Shown here piece by piece: positions 22,583 through 35,287 of a stretch of 64,000 nucleotides of DNA. The DNA comes from Eublepharis macularius (Eukaryota; Chordata; Lepidosauria; Squamata; Eublepharidae): NCBI RefSeq assembly GCF_028583425.1, contig NC_072796.1, positions 126,391,464 to 126,455,463 on the forward strand, written 5' to 3'. Position 1 is the stretch's first letter, and each line of letters opens with the position of its first letter. The position numbers and the translations under genes are program-made. The notes below the pieces were generated by a model. The model saw only the letters and a list, made by a program, of their open reading frames with translations, searched no databases and had not been told where the DNA came from.

Positions 22583-23457
22583 TGTCATAGAAAACATTAG
22601 GAATGATCAGTAATTTACTTAGTATTCCTAGTGTGCAAAACCTGATGGTGTTTTACCTCTCTGATTTTACATTCAAAATGATTTATTAAAATAAATACAA
22701 CGCTCACATAGTAAGACATGGCACATTTGTGGAGCCCGCCCCCTCTCCTTGATTAAGATGTGTTATTATGACACTATTGTGATTAATTGCAGCAGTGGCA
22801 GGGGCTTACCTTTTCTGTCCTTGCAAGCACTGACATTGCTGCCAGGCAAACGGCATGAAAAAATACGGCCTTTGGCATGTGGGATGCTCGGAGCTCCGGC
22901 ACAACCTTAAAGAAGGCTTCAGGGCTTCACCTGGGGAGACTATGTGCCTGTGACAGAATTTGCCATGATCTCTTGAGCTGTTACTGTTGTAATGATATGT
23001 TCTTCCTCCGCATAAAGTAGGTTGCTTAGTGTTAGCAGGGTCTTTTGCGCGCTCACATGGGGTTTTCTGCTCTTCTCCCTGATTGTCGGAAGCTTTGCTC
23101 GGAGCACTTTGCAGTGCAGTTCAGAGAGATCTCTGAAGTATGCATGCCACTTATTGAAGAAAGAGTGGGGAGATTTCTCCTCTGTTCTTTGTAGCCACAG
23201 GGCACTGCATCTCAGGGGGGATCTAGGAGGAAAAAAAACTTTAAAGTACAGGAACTTAGTTGAACTTCTTTTTTTAAAGTGAAAATATGCAGCAAACATA
23301 TGACCAACTCAATTCACAGCATGTTTACTCAGAAGTAAGGTCCACCATGTACAAGTACTTGCTTTCTAGAAAGAATCCTCAGGACTTTACTGCAGCTTTA
23401 ATCTGAAGGATGTTCAGCCGCCTCGCGGTCTTGCAGGATCATGGCCAAGTAAACCCG
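22583..23457. other. Unassigned intergenic sequence
   Basis: No gene recognised; the open frames at 22.9-23.3 kb on both strands have no domain. Confidence 0.4.
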
Positions 23458-23470
23458 TACTTCTGGGTAG

Positions 23471-23677
23471 CACCTATAAGACTAACAAAATTTGTAGCAG
23501 CGTATGAGCTTTTGTGATTCACTGCTCACTTCCGTTCACTGCTCACTCTGAAGAAGTGAGCTGTGTCTCACCAAAGCTCATACCCTACCACAATTTTTTT
23601 TAGTCTTATAGGTGCTACTGGACTGTTGCTCTTTTCTACCGCTACAGACAGACTTAACATGGCGACCCACCTTGATC
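23471..23677. mobile_element. Foldback retroelement insertion 1 with 13-bp target duplication
   Basis: TACTTCTGGGTAG stands on both sides (23458-23470, 23678-23690). Inside, CACCTATAAGACTAAC at the left is the inverse of GTTAGTCTTATAGGTG-like sequence at the right, with GAAGAAGTGAGCTGTG at the centre. The right side continues to the tail ACAGACAGACTTAACATGG, CTTGATC; the left arm is shorter. The family name is uncertain; a Penelope-like element is my best guess. Confidence 0.75.
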
Positions 23678-23690
23678 TACTTCTGGGTAG

Positions 23691-24186
23691 GATTCCTGTC
23701 TTGGTGCTTATGTGCATAAATGGGAGGAGGAAGAAAAGATGGTCCTCCATCTGTCCAATTCCTTTCACTGCCTAGTTACCCCCTAGCAAGCGGGCTGCTA
23801 GGGGCAAGGTGCGTGCTCTCAGGTATAATCCAGACCCCTTTCCTGTATTTTCAACTTACATTCCACGCAGGTGCTCTTCTGCTCAACTTCTATGTAAACA
23901 TGCTCTGTGTAAACACGTTAGTGGACACAGTTCTTCAGCGCATGAGTATGCATGGATGTGTGTGACACTCCCCCAAGGGTTTGGCTAAATGAAGGAACAA
24001 TCAAGAATATACTAAGTGACAATATAAAGTGGGCAGGTTTACCTGCGGCTCTAATTTTTTTACATGTCTTTTGGTGATTGGACCGACAATACTCTGGAGT
24101 ACTCTAAGTAGCAAGAGCTCTTTTATATGGTACATATAGAGTCAGATTTTTATCACTTAGTATTAGCGGTTTGGGCTGGTAGGACA
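23691..24186. other. Unassigned intergenic sequence
   Basis: No gene or repeat recognised. Confidence 0.4.
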
Positions 24187-24390
24187 AGTGCGGTGGTGTA
24201 GCAGTTATGGTCCCAGGTTCAGACTAGGGGATATGGGTACAAATCTCCAGTGGCCCATGAAGCTACCTGGGTGACCAGTCTCCCTCTGCCTAACCTACCT
24301 GTCAGGAACCTTGTGAGGGTAAAAAGGTAAAAAAAAGCACGTATGCCACCCTGAGCTCACTGGAAGAAGGGATAGATATGTGCTAGATGG
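24187..24390 (+). repeat. tRNA-derived/MIR-like SINE remnant
   Basis: GTGCGGTGGTGTAGCAGTTA (A box-like), GCTACCTGGGTGACCAGTCT and ACCTTGTGAGGGTAAAAAGG. Confidence 0.55.
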
Positions 24391-24472
24391 AGAGTGGCTC
24401 TCCAGGGTTTTAGGAAGAGAAGGGTCTTTCTGAGCATGGGCTATCCAAGATCCAGTTTGGTGGAGAGCCAGT

Positions 24473-24686
24473 CTGGTGTAGTGGTTAAGAGCGGCAGGAC
24501 TCTAATCTGGAGAACTTGAGTTTGATTCCCTACTCCTCCGCCTGAAGCGAGTCTGGTGACCTTGGGTCAGTCACAGCTTCTCGGAGCTCTCTCAGCCCCA
24601 CCCACCTCACAGGGTGATTGTTGTGAGGATAATAACAACACACTTTATAAACTGCTTTGAGTGGATGTTAAGTTATCCTGAAGGGG
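24473..24686 (+). repeat. tRNA-derived SINE
   Basis: GCCAGTCTGGTGTAGTGGTT, GAGTTTGATTCCCTACTCCT, and TTATCCTGAAGGG at the 3' end, where it joins a different SINE. Confidence 0.8.
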
Positions 24687-24970
24687 AGTGGTAAGCTGCA
24701 GTACTGAAGTCCAAGCTCTGCTCATGACTTGAGTTCGATCCTGGCGGAAGCCGAGTTCAGGTAGCCGGCTCAAGGTTGACTCAGCCTTCCATCCTTCCGA
24801 GGTCGGTAAAATGAGTACCCAGTTTCCTGGGGGTAAAGTGTAGATGACTGGGGAAGGCAATGGTAAACCACCCCGTAAAAAGTCTGCCAAGAAAACGTTG
24901 TGATGCGATGTCCCACCATGGGTCAGTAATGAGTCGATGTTTGCACAGGGTTTGCACCTTTACCTTTATG
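24687..24970 (+). repeat. Second tRNA-derived SINE type, copy 1
   Basis: GAGTTCGATCCTGGCGGAAG has a canonical B box (GTTCGATCC). The body GTCGGTAAAATGAGTACCCA and the tail CACCTTTACCTTTATGG follow. It abuts the 3' end of the preceding SINE, suggesting end-to-end insertion. Confidence 0.78.
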
Positions 24971-27824
24971 GAGCTACCAAGGATTGAAACTGGGATCTTT
25001 GGAATGCCAAACATAGGCCAGAGTTTCTCAACTCCGCTGGCCTAGCAAAGATGGCTCTTAACACAGCAATAGGTTTATTCAGGTCATATGATAAATCTTC
25101 TGGGCCTATAAAGCTGGCCTTTTCTTCCCTGCTCAGAAAAATGTTTGCTGCTAGGCTGCTTTTACCCCCTCCCTCTTGGCAGAGGTTGGGTTTGACGTGA
25201 GGACAACAGTGGAAGCGTGCTGACACAGATACGTGTGGGGCTTGGCGGCTTTCCTTAATGCTCTGCCAAGTTGTGCCGTCTATTCTCCTCAGAAAGAGGG
25301 CTGTGCAGGCCTAGTGCTCTAGCCTCAATTTATTTTAGCGTTTCACACATGAAGGTGCATTATACGCATGGATTCCTCTGTACATTTCAAAATCTTTGCC
25401 CCACGTAGCTCATCTGGGAACCCATTTTGCTACGACTTAACAGCCGAGCTGCGGCGCTGAACCTTTCAAGAGAGTGCTGTGATAAGAGCTTGGGGAAAAG
25501 TTCATGCAAAGGTCAGCGCAATGAGTTGGGACTCTTCTTTGCTTGAGAAACCTGGTTATTTATTAATCGTATTTAAAGTTTCATAAGGGCTGAGAGGAAA
25601 CCTCAGTCACAGAAAGTATTTTTATTCCTTCTGCCCTCCTGGGGAATTCTTGTTACTAGGGCCTTGCTTTGAATGCTTCTCCTTACAGCTAGCTAAAGGA
25701 GGCCACGAGTCAGCTCTCCTCATGAGGCAAACGTGGACTTGGCACACCTCCTGCTGTAACGGCAGGGTAAATTCTGAATTGCTGCGTCTACATCAATTCA
25801 TGGGCTCAAATATAAAGGTGGAGAGCCCGAGTCGTCACAGTGGAGACAGCGAGTGAGCGAGCTTGGGGCTCGGATCGACGAGACTTAAGACAACCAAAAT
25901 GTTTGGATTAAGCCAGCTGGCCTCGTTCTAGGGTTGCCAACAGGCCGGGAGAAAAAGTCCTGTCCCTTTAATAAAGGCTTAAAGGCATGCTGTTTAGCGA
26001 GTGTGTTATTGACCTCCGTGACATGAATAGCTTCGGCTGCCCATTTCCACAAGACATTTCTCTCAGCCGATCGGCAACTCTGCTCGCTTCTGATCTGTAG
26101 GCATTGTCCTTTTCTATAGAAGACCTACGTTGACGCTTTGAGGGCACAAACAGGACCAGCAAATGCCAGCCTGCATCCTGTTCTGTGTGCGGATATACTT
26201 ATTTTAGCTGCCTACACGGGTCTCTTGATGCAAATTTCCAGAGAGTCATACTGTTAGCGGTCAGACCTGCCCTCACATTATTAAGAAGGCTTATGAATAT
26301 GGAATACCATAAGCCTCTCTCCTCATGTGCTTTAAGCCCAAGCAGGCTGCCTGGCTAAGATGGAAAACTACGGGAATATGAATATGAGATCAGACTAGCT
26401 TCAGCCCCCACCCTGGAGATGTGCAGAACTGAGTAACAAAAGGGTCTCCAGAAGCTCAAGTTAATCGTATCGTCCACCCTGCTGATCTTTCCTAATCCCA
26501 TTTCCCCACCTGAGTCAGGGATTGATAAGACTCACCCATCCAGCCACCAGGAGTCCTCAATCACCCCTTTACACCTTTAGTTCCTCTCAGGAAGGCACAA
26601 TCAAGTGTTCCCAGTCCTATTGTCCCAACTCCAGAGACAGCCATCAAGCCATTGTTTTAGTGCAGAGACTCTCAGTCCTACCTCAGGGCATGTTTCATAA
26701 TATGTCTGACTGTGCTGCCATGTGCTCATTTTGTGTTCTGGGATCTCTCCCCATTCACCCTCAGACTATGTAGGAATCCCCCCTCCCCCCCTTTAATGAG
26801 ATGTTGGCCATCCATGCTGCTCCTCTGCGGAAACTTCTCCACTCTCCAAGCTCTCCTGGACCTGGTATATATCACCCAACCTTTTAACTTCTATTCCCAC
26901 TTTCCTCACTACGTCTCTAGTTAGGTCTGTGTGTGAGCTATGTGTGTATTTATGCCCCTGACCTTTATTATTTTATAAATTTAAAAAGCCCTTTTGGTTG
27001 AACATCTACCTATTTATTAAAGAGTTCTCTAGACAAAGGGATCCTTATGTACATAGGTGGAGATCTTGCTACCTTACATGGCTCTTGCTGCCTCTCCTTG
27101 CATGCTAATTCCCCCAACTCGCAAGACCATCCATTTTGGGTAACAATAGATCTAGTAGATTTTTACCCCCCCTCCTACTGCAGACCTGTGACTCCACCCA
27201 TCCTGTTTCTGTCCCCCCAAAGCAGCATTTCCAAGGACATTTGGAGCTGCAGAGGGAAGAGTGCAGAAGTTCCAGTCTGACAACGAAAATCACCTCCAAC
27301 TGCAGAAGTTTACCATGGGATCCAAGACAAAGAATTTTATCTGTCCAAAGAGAAAGCCATCTCTGCTTGTCTATCCCAGCATATCTTTGCGTCATCTGAA
27401 ATCTGTCACACAATGCTCAAACTTTTACTTGTCTCCAGGGGACTTCATGAATCACTATGCTGTGATGTAAACAAATGGCAGACAGGGCATTACCAATCCC
27501 TTTAATTATCTTTGGCTCCCTTTAATTCTTCTCATTTACTTCATTTAACATCCTGCCTGCGGAAGAGTTCCATGAAGCTCAAATGCTCGAGCAACACGGC
27601 ATGAATTCTGTTTCATGTCTGGGGACAGGACTTGGTCCTGCTTGGGGAGGGATCCACAGAAATACCCTGTAGTGAGTGAGGTGTGAGCTGGGAAGACTCC
27701 AGTTCAGTTCACATCGTCCATGAACGTACCAAATGATACTAGGCAAACCATCACGATCTTCAGAAACCTGCATACCCTTGTTCCTCCAAGGAGTTTCTGT
27801 GGTGTATATACATTCCTCCTTCCT
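24971..27824. other. Unassigned intergenic sequence
   Basis: No gene recognised in 2.9 kb. TAGGGTTGCCAACAGGCCGG at about 25931 looks like one end of a hAT-like element, but no matching right end was found. Confidence 0.4.
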
Positions 27825-27955
27825 GTTTTATCCTTGTAAGAACTCTGAGAGGGAGGTCAGGCTGATGGAGAGTAACTGGTCCGAGGTCACCCACTGAATT
27901 TCATGGCAGAATAGAAATTTAAACTTGGTAATCTCTCTGGATGAACCCAGCACTT
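27825..27955 (-). repeat. MIR-like SINE remnant
   Basis: Plus strand: GTAAGAACTCTGAGAGGGAG, GGTCCGAGGTCACCCACTGA and AAATTTAAACTTGGTAATCT, the complement pattern of a MIR core. Confidence 0.5.
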
Positions 27956-29499
27956 GGCTATCAGGCTTCATCCCTTCTCTCAGCCATTTGGGGATAAGTC
28001 TGGCTTCCTGACAGGGCTGTTGAAAGGCTGAGATTATTTATGTAAAGTGAAATGTGCTGTATAAACAACAAGTATTATTACACAGAAAACTTACCAATTA
28101 CTGGAGACGTATAGCTCTGAATGTAAAACCAGTTAAAATACCTGTATTTAAATCCCCAACTTGTGAATTGCACCAGTCAAACAATTCGGGTTTTCAGGTG
28201 GAAAATTTAATAGATTTAATATCTATTCATCAGCACTTTCACTGAACTCCCTCCCACTCAGGTTACACCAACAGTGGCAGTAGCAGAGATCTTCATCAGG
28301 CTCCGGGTGCCAGAACTGCCATACAAGTTTTGGGAGGTGTGTATGCATCGCCCTCTGCTGGCCAGCTTGCATATTTTCAAAATCCTGCTAAAACGGAAAG
28401 GATCTTAAAAGACTTCACAGGTTGATCACAGCATAAGCTTTTGTGGGTTGAATCCCATTCCATCAGATGCTGCATGAAGTACATTTAAAGGTCTGTCACT
28501 GTATATTCCAGCATTGTGGAGAATGACAAAATGATTTCAATCTGAATCAATTTCCCTTTTTAAACATTGATGTGATTAAATGGCAAAGCAAGAACAAGGG
28601 ATATCCCCCCCCCGAGGTGGCTGCACATTTTGTTATGGGTACTTGCTTCCCCCATACATTGCAGCCACTCCCCCCTTGCAGTTATGTCTCCATTCTCTCC
28701 CATAGTAGGCACCCCATTGCCAATGCATTTCCTTTCGTCCTCATTGTTGCAGCTTTGCTGGAAAGAACAACATGTAATGGTCTTCCCCTCTTTTTAGCGC
28801 CATTGGTGGAGATGGAGCCAAAAGAAAAGCATGAATCACTGCTTCACTCCCTCCAGCATCACTTCACCCTGCCGTGTTGCAGTGGCCTCACAGTCAATTG
28901 GGAAGGGTGCTCAGAAAAGATAGGAGAACGTGATTCCCTTGCGCTTTGCTTCCTGTATTGCCACTAGGCACTTCTGGGGAATGCGGTATCATCCCAGCTT
29001 CGGAGGTGGTGAGCCCTCTGCCAGGTGTATGTGCTTGTCCTCAACAGATGCTCAACCATGCTGACCCCTGACACCATCCCCGAGGGTGGGAGGCAGAAGG
29101 CTTTAGATGATCTGTCATTCCACTCAAGGTTATGTGAAGCACACAGCTGCTACTAAAATTGGCAACTGTGTGTCTCATCTCATACTCCCCCAACATTAGT
29201 ACAACTTAGCTGATGTTGTGATGCCATGATGTGGAGTATTTCCTGTTAGCCAAAGATGTGGAGCTGGGATGGGGAAACATATAACATCAGATAAGTTGCA
29301 CTGAACTTTGAGGAGAAAGGGGACAGAATGAGACCCAAGGTTACTGTTTTCAGGGTAGCCATGTGTGCAATTTCAGCTCTGCCAAGCACAAATAATATCC
29401 ATATCAGCTCAAACTGGGGCACCCCACCCTTTATTTATGACACTTACACTGTGCTTTTCTACTCATCACTTACACAGCCTGGCGATGGTGGCTACCTGT
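27956..29499. other. Mostly unassigned; one retroelement tail fragment
   Basis: 28395-28500 (AGCATAAGCTTTTGTGGGTT, TCCATCAGATGC) is a minus-strand tail of the CGAAAGCTTATGC family also seen at 49985-50133. A C-run lies near 28605. Confidence 0.4.
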
Positions 29500-29730
29500 C
29501 CCATCAACTGCTGCACAACTTGGCCCAGCTGTCGATGGCCGTCACACAAACTAGGTCCAACCCAACACAGACAGCCACCGCCCAACTCTGCTCATTTTCA
29601 CTGTGCAGCTCAGCCTGGTCTGGCCCAGCAGTGGTCGCCCTGCAATTTGGTCTGGCCAAGCCAGCTAGCAGCAGCCACCATACAACTTGGCCCAGAGGAG
29701 ACAGCCACTGTGCAACTCAGCATTTTTCTT
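29500..29730. repeat. Degenerate minisatellite
   Basis: Recurrent AACTTGGCCCAG..., GACAGCCACYG... and TCTGGCCCAGCAGTGG... strings at about 40-bp spacing. A purine-rich tract (29730-29890) follows directly. Confidence 0.45.
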
Positions 29731-29954
29731 GGGGAGAGGCTGACAGGGGGAAAGAAAGGTCAAGACGGGGGCAGATAGAAGTAGGTTGGCTGGTAGGTGG
29801 GAAGGAAAAAAGGAATCAGGAAAAGGAAAGAGGATATGGGGGCTTTCAGGGAAGGGAAAGAGAAAAAATGGGGGAGGGGATACAGGGGAAAACAAGATGC
29901 CTCCCCCACCAGTCCCTCACGTATAAATTCCTAAAATTAAACAAGGCTATTCCA

Positions 29955-30545
29955 TAGTATGTGTGTGAAGGATCACAAGGGATTACCTGCGGGACCATCT
30001 CTCCCCATATGCACCCCGGAGAGCATTAAGATCTGTAAATAAGAACCTACTGGTAGTCCCGGGCCGCAGGGAGGCCTGGCTGGCCTCGACCAGGGCCAGG
30101 GCTTTTTCAGTCCTGGCCCCAACCTGGTGGAACTCTCTGTTGGAGGACACCCTTTCAGCGGGCCTGTGAGACGGAGTTGTTCCACCAGGCATATGGTTGA
30201 GGCCAGTCTTTGACCTTCTGATTGCTTAGGTGCCTCCCTACCAGTCTCCCACCCGGGAGGCAACAAAGTCATCTTCCCCACATAAGTGCTGTCACCAGAA
30301 TATGATCAACTATAGCCCCCACCCACTCCTCTTGATTTGTTATGTTCAGATTGGGGAAACTGGAGGCGGCCACCATCTGATACGCTGTTTTAGGTATTTA
30401 TGTATTTAGAATTTTAAATCTTATTTACGTATGTGTATACCTTAAATGCTCATTGAGCATTTTATTGTACCCCGCCCTGAGTCTGTTCGCGGGGAGGGTG
30501 GGCTAAAAATCGAACGAACAAACAAACAAATGAACAAACAAACAA
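29955..30545 (+). repeat. L2/CR1-like LINE 3' end
   Basis: Translates to REAWLASTRARAFSVLAPTW, WNSLLEDTLSAG with a later stop. The 3' UTR ends GGGAGGGTGGGCTAAAAATC and an AACAAACAAACA tail. Confidence 0.68.
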
Positions 30546-31299
30546 ATAGAAAAAGGCTTGCCTGAGGCTGTAGCCGTCCAAACCTATCTACGGCATGGTA
30601 TGCAAAGCTGACCTTTTTGTATGCATTTGCATCACAGTAGCAGGAAACTGTCAGGACCAAACCCTTGAACGGTGCTTTTCTTACCATGTCAGTTCTAGTG
30701 CCTCAAGTCCAGATGTTGCTTGAAAACGGCAGTGTGGCCCATTAAGCAAGCCTCCTCAGTCCAGGCTAGATCTGCTTCAAGACCAAACTCCAAATGCTGC
30801 TGGTTTTGTTCCCAGTTTCGCTGGCTTGACTGGCCCACTTCTCAAGGGACAAACTAGATGTTGCAATTTGGAACATATAAGGTTGGGGGTTCCCCTGATC
30901 TGACTTGGTTCCCAATCTTGATTGGGGCCACAGTGCTGGAGAAGAAAGGGAATCAACCATCCCCGCATTGCTATTGTCTAGACACAAAACAACCACGGGG
31001 ACCCACAACACACAGAAGCAGTCCAGGCTATTTCAATTGACAACCCTATTTATATCTGAAGGGTTTTCAGCTAAAGCATTTTTATTTTAATTGTGCAAGC
31101 ACAGACTGCTTGCTTAACAATGTTTTGGTAAATGACTTTATATCACTTTCCGTAGGACTAGGACCAAGCTCAACTGATAGGATGCTGTGGCCAAAGTTAC
31201 ACTGAAGATCTGAGGCTGGGTCGGCTTGGTTGCTCAGCTGTTTTATTAAATGGGAAAGTGAAAGCAAACAGTTGATAGACCAGAAAATGCCCTTATACC
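30546..31299. other. Unassigned; possible MITE fragment
   Basis: 30845-31020 (GGGACAAACTAGATGTTGCA) may belong to the 1598 family. No gene. Confidence 0.35.
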
Positions 31300-31930
31300 C
31301 TCTGTGGAGAAACGCCATTCTGTTTGTGGAGTTAACTTTGCATCAGCTGCAGAGGGGAGGGGATAGTTCTGGAGTAGAATATGATTGGAGGGAGAGCGAG
31401 TCAGTTGGTGGAGGGGAGTTGGGAGTGGACAGTTGGTGGCTGGAGAGTTGAGGGAGGGATGGCTCTGAGGAGATGTCGATCTAAGGTAACCCCAGGTATC
31501 AAAGGATTGGGCCTGCCCTACACAACATCTAATTAGGACATGAGGGAGATAGAGTAGGGGTTTCTGTTTAGGTTTTATTAGTCCTTCCGTTCACTGTATA
31601 TTTGCCTGTGTATAGTTAGACATTAAATAAATGAGTTTGGGAATTTACGAAGGAAGAAAGCTCTTCTGTTCCACATAGTCCCCCAACCGCTTGGGCCCAC
31701 TAGTAGAGGAGGGAGGTTAGGAGGCTGTCCCGCCTAACCAGGACCCCATACAGGGACAGTGGTGGCAGCAACTACCCGGAGACAGAAAAGCGAGACAGCC
31801 CCTTCAGGTGCCTGGCCAGAGGTGAAAAGGGAGGGGTAGGCAGAGCGGGGTCTACCAGTGGGAGGAAAGGCCCCATTTCGCCACATCCTCCAAACCCAGA
31901 AAATTAGTAGGGGATAGATCAAATGCGTGC
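31300..31930 (+). repeat. Possible LTR and leader fragment of a retroelement
   Basis: AATAAA (31626-31631), then about 130 bp later TGGTGGCAGCAACTAC (from 31760), which resembles a tRNA primer-binding site beside an LTR end. Purine-rich leader-like sequence follows. No protein region. Family and ends unresolved; an old, broken fragment. Confidence 0.3.
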
Positions 31931-33062
31931 CAATTTAATACATAATATGGGATCTTTCGCTAGTGGTACCAAGAGCATGTCACAGTTAGTACCTCTACTC
32001 ATCAGGCAATCCACAGACATATACAAAAGGTCTATTTTTAATCCTGTTTGCTATTAGATTGCTACCATCTTGATTTGTTCTTAACTTTTAAAAACTGTGC
32101 AGTCCTTTTTTACCCCGTGGTAATTTTAAATACATATCTATTTCTATTTGGTTGATTTTATCATTATTGGCCTGTTGTTGACTAATGCTGCTGCTTTGAA
32201 TTATCAGTTATTTTACTGCAAGTTACTGGTTTGATTTAAAGTTTTAATGACTGTTATTGTTTCACATAAAAGGCAGTAACCTGTCTTGGTAGGTTTTATG
32301 CAGACTGGGGGGGGGCGTGTATAACTGTTTTAAATAAATAACAGGTAGAAGCAGATCTTAGAAACATTCACATTTAAATGCTCACATTTACATTTAAAAA
32401 GAACATGCATCAAATGCTGGCTGTATTTCAATATATGCACTAGAGGGCACCATTACCTATCCAAAAGGACTACTGAAAAGTTAGCTGACGGCGTTTACAC
32501 ACATATCCCCATGAAAATGGAAAGAGTTCTACATAATTTAAAATGCAGGTTGATTCGATGATACAAGGCATATTCCACGTGCCAGATCAGTGAGGGCTGA
32601 TTCATGCCAAATTATTCTCACCAACGCAAATGGGACATAAAAGGTTTATGCTTAACTGCTGAGCCATTGGTTTGCACATTTAGATTCTTTAATGTGTTCA
32701 GATATCTGATGTTCCTGCACCAGCCTGGCAAGGCTCTAACTGAGCAGCTAAAATGTTCATATTACCTCTTGATCATCAGACTGTTTTTCAGGCTGTTTCC
32801 CAGTGTTGAATAAAGATATATTCCCATGAATAAAGGCTTCCTTGAGGCTCTTGAACAGTTGTGGCACCTGATCTTGAAACAACCTAGACAGCCTTGTGCT
32901 GCTTTGCAATTCCTAAAAATAAATAATTTTTTTTAAAGTTTGGAAGGCATTTTTTATTTGTCATCAGACCAGGGGACACTGTTTCTGGAAACTTCCAAGA
33001 ATATCTAATAATGCCCTTTTTAAATTGACATGTTGATTGGAATTATTAAAAGTTTCCAGACT
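31931..33062. other. Mostly unassigned; one LINE tail
   Basis: 32230-32345 (AAAAGGCAGTAACCTGTCTT with a TTTTAAATAAATAA end) resembles a LINE 3' tail. No gene. Confidence 0.4.
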
Positions 33063-33325
33063 GGTGAGCTGCAGTACTGCAGCCCAAGCTCTGCTCACGA
33101 CCCGAGTTCGATCCTGGCGGAAGCCGGGTTCAGGCAGCCGGCTCAAGGTTGACTCAGCCTTCCATCCTTCAGACGTCAGTAAAATGAGTACCCATTTTCC
33201 TGGGGATAAAGTGTAGATGAGTGGGGAAGGCAATGACAAACCACCCCGTAACAAAAACAGTCTGCCAAGGAAATGTTGTGATGCGGCGTCCCCACATGGG
33301 TCAGTAATGACTGGGTGCTTGCAGC
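33063..33325 (+). repeat. Second tRNA-derived SINE type, copy 2
   Basis: GAGTTCGATCCTGGCGGAAG, AGTAAAATGAGTACCCATTT and ATGGGTCAGTAATGACTGGG match the copy at 24687. The CTTTACC tail is absent. Confidence 0.78.
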
Positions 33326-33400
33326 TACTGGTGATCTACATTCAAGCCAAAAGGCTGGAATCTGGCAAAACAAAAAACTAAACTCATATAAAAGCATTTC

Positions 33401-33819
33401 TGTGAGTGTCTCTAAAAGAGACATCTGACACATGAAGAACGTGCTGGGAGATGCAATGTTAGCTAGGAACGGTAGTTTAAAAAGACAGAGTTGGCGGCAG
33501 GACAAAGGCTTTGCTATGCACTGGAGCTGTGTGAAGGGGCTGTAAAATGCCAGCAGGGAAACTTCAGCCCTCCAGGTCTAACCTCTCCAGGTCCAAACCA
33601 GCTCTGGAAGGCAGCTCCAGCCCATTTCCATTCCTTGCAGCCCACTGATTGCAATCCCTAGTTTTAGACTGAAGAGGTGAAATTGACAGAACCTTCCTGG
33701 TAAGTGAAGATGAAATTAACAAACCCTCTGAGAAGCCATCTCCACTGACTTCCCAGCTAAAATTGCGTCTCCCTACACTTGACAAACACATGCCGAGGCA
33801 TCTCATGTAGAGACTCTAT
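33401..33819. mobile_element. Long-TIR MITE, copy 3
   Basis: GAGACATCTGACACATGAAG, GGGAGATGCAATGTTAGCT and the right end CATCTCATGTAGAGACTCT match the copy at 11890 along its length. Confidence 0.72.
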
Positions 33820-33849
33820 GTTACTTAATTGTTCTGTAGGCTTCTAGCC

Positions 33850-34052
33850 TTTTGAAGCCAGGATCAATGTATTGGACTAGATCTGGGAAACTCAGGTTCA
33901 AATCCTCATTCTGCCATAGAAATTTGCTGGATGATGCTTTCAGCCTAATCTACTTTACAGGGTTGTTATTATGAGGATGGATAAATTGAGGAGGGGAAGC
34001 TTCTTTTGGCCCCATTGAGGAGAAAAGTGGGATATAAATATTTTAATAAATA
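33850..34052 (+). repeat. MIR-like SINE remnant
   Basis: TATTGGACTAGATCTGGGAA, CAGGTTCAAATCCTCATTCT, CAGGGTTGTTATTATGAGGA and the tail GTGGGATATAAATA. Confidence 0.6.
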
Positions 34053-34070
34053 GTCTTGCTCAGTAGATTG

Positions 34071-34076
34071 TTTATT
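34071..34076 (-). terminator. Candidate BBS10 polyadenylation signal
   Basis: TTTATT on the plus strand reads AATAAA on the minus strand, about 1.2 kb past the BBS10 stop. That is a plausible 3' UTR length for this gene, but the area also carries SINE sequence (33850-34052) and AT-rich sequence, so the signal may be fortuitous. Confidence 0.3.
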
Positions 34077-34516
34077 TATATAAATATTTTATTTTCATCT
34101 TTTATTAGGTTAGGCAGTCCTTCACAATCTGTATTAACAGAAAGTAAAAAGGGAGATATCCAATGTTTTGTCTAAGTATGATGGAGATGAGAAAATGAAA
34201 TTAATAATGTTGTAGTCTGGGGCTTATCAGTGTTTTTGTTTTTTTGTGAAAGGGAAATTGTGTTGATAGTCAACAAAGTTGTCCTCTGATGCTCATCAAA
34301 CTTCACAATGTGTGAGAAAGCCAATGAGAATATTTAGATTCCCTAAGGGCTCAAGCCTTGGCAACGTAAACGAAAGCTTGGATTTACATTACACTTACCA
34401 AGTGAGAGCAGCCCCACTCCTGGAGAGCTCTGCTGATGGGCAGTTTTCAGGTTCCCTTCCCGAATGGGTAAAGAAGTGACAGAGAAAACACCTGGCTGTC
34501 TTTCTTGTTCCCCTTC

Positions 34517-34716
34517 TTAGGGCCAAACAAGTGATGCTGCCCAAGGGTTTGACCTGTGGATGCCACTGCCACTTTAAAGTGATTTAAAAATGCTAAGAGG
34601 TCCTGATTCTGATTTGGTCTGCAGTACAGCAGGCCGAGTCATTCTCAACAGCCACAGAAGGAGGGTGGGGGAATGGCTGAGACCATAAACGCCATCACTT
34701 CTAGTTTGGTCCTTAA
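34517..34716. mobile_element. MITE-like element related to 1598-1934
   Basis: TTAGGGCCAAACAAGTGATG at the left is mirrored by CATCACTTCTAGTTTGGTCC at the right. The body shares CTTTAAAGTGATTTAAAAAT with the 1598 copy. Confidence 0.55.
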
Positions 34717-35287
34717 TGGCTAACTTCCCCTAGGAGCTGGAAGGGTGAAGGTTAAAGTTAACATCTGAGACAGAAAAGGAGGCAAAAAGGCCAGCGTCTC
34801 CTCCTTCACCTTGCACCTGAGATTTCTCTCCTTCCACGTTTCTCTGCCTGTTAATGGGGGAGCCCTCACACAACACGGCTTCTTCTACAAGCAATGCAAA
34901 GCCAGGCTGCAGTATAATGCATTGCTTAGCTCCGTATTCAACAGGAAACCCATGCCAAGGATCATCAGCCCTCCTAAACGTGTGTTACGTTCCCTTGTGC
35001 AAACCATTAGCAAGAAATACCACGTGGAATTCAAGAACACTGGCAGCAGCTTACTTTTTCTTTTCCAACTGTTTGCGGATCCACAATCCTGGGCAGAATT
35101 ACTCTGTTCTAAACCCGTTTCAATGCGCCAGAGCAACTCTGCACAGGGTTGCACCCCAAGGCTTTCTGAACTGCTTGGGAACAGCTGCACTCAGGACTAA
35201 GAAACTGCTGCATGGCCTCGAGGAGCGACACCTAGTCCTAGCGACTACCAAACATGGTGGTTTGCCTAGCATGCCCGCAGCCTACTT
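34717..35287 (-). other. Probable BBS10 3' UTR and flank
   Basis: This is the sequence immediately after the BBS10 stop. It has short open frames on both strands but none that resembles a known protein. It is most simply 3' UTR, although only the position supports that. Confidence 0.4.

Noticed and set aside
29500-29890. CRISPR-like or bacterial repeat array
   Set aside because: The units are irregular and degenerate without uniform spacers, in a vertebrate context; it is a minisatellite.
29328-29957. 209-codon open frame as a gene
   Set aside because: It covers a degenerate minisatellite and a purine-rich tract; its composition is biased and no domain is seen.
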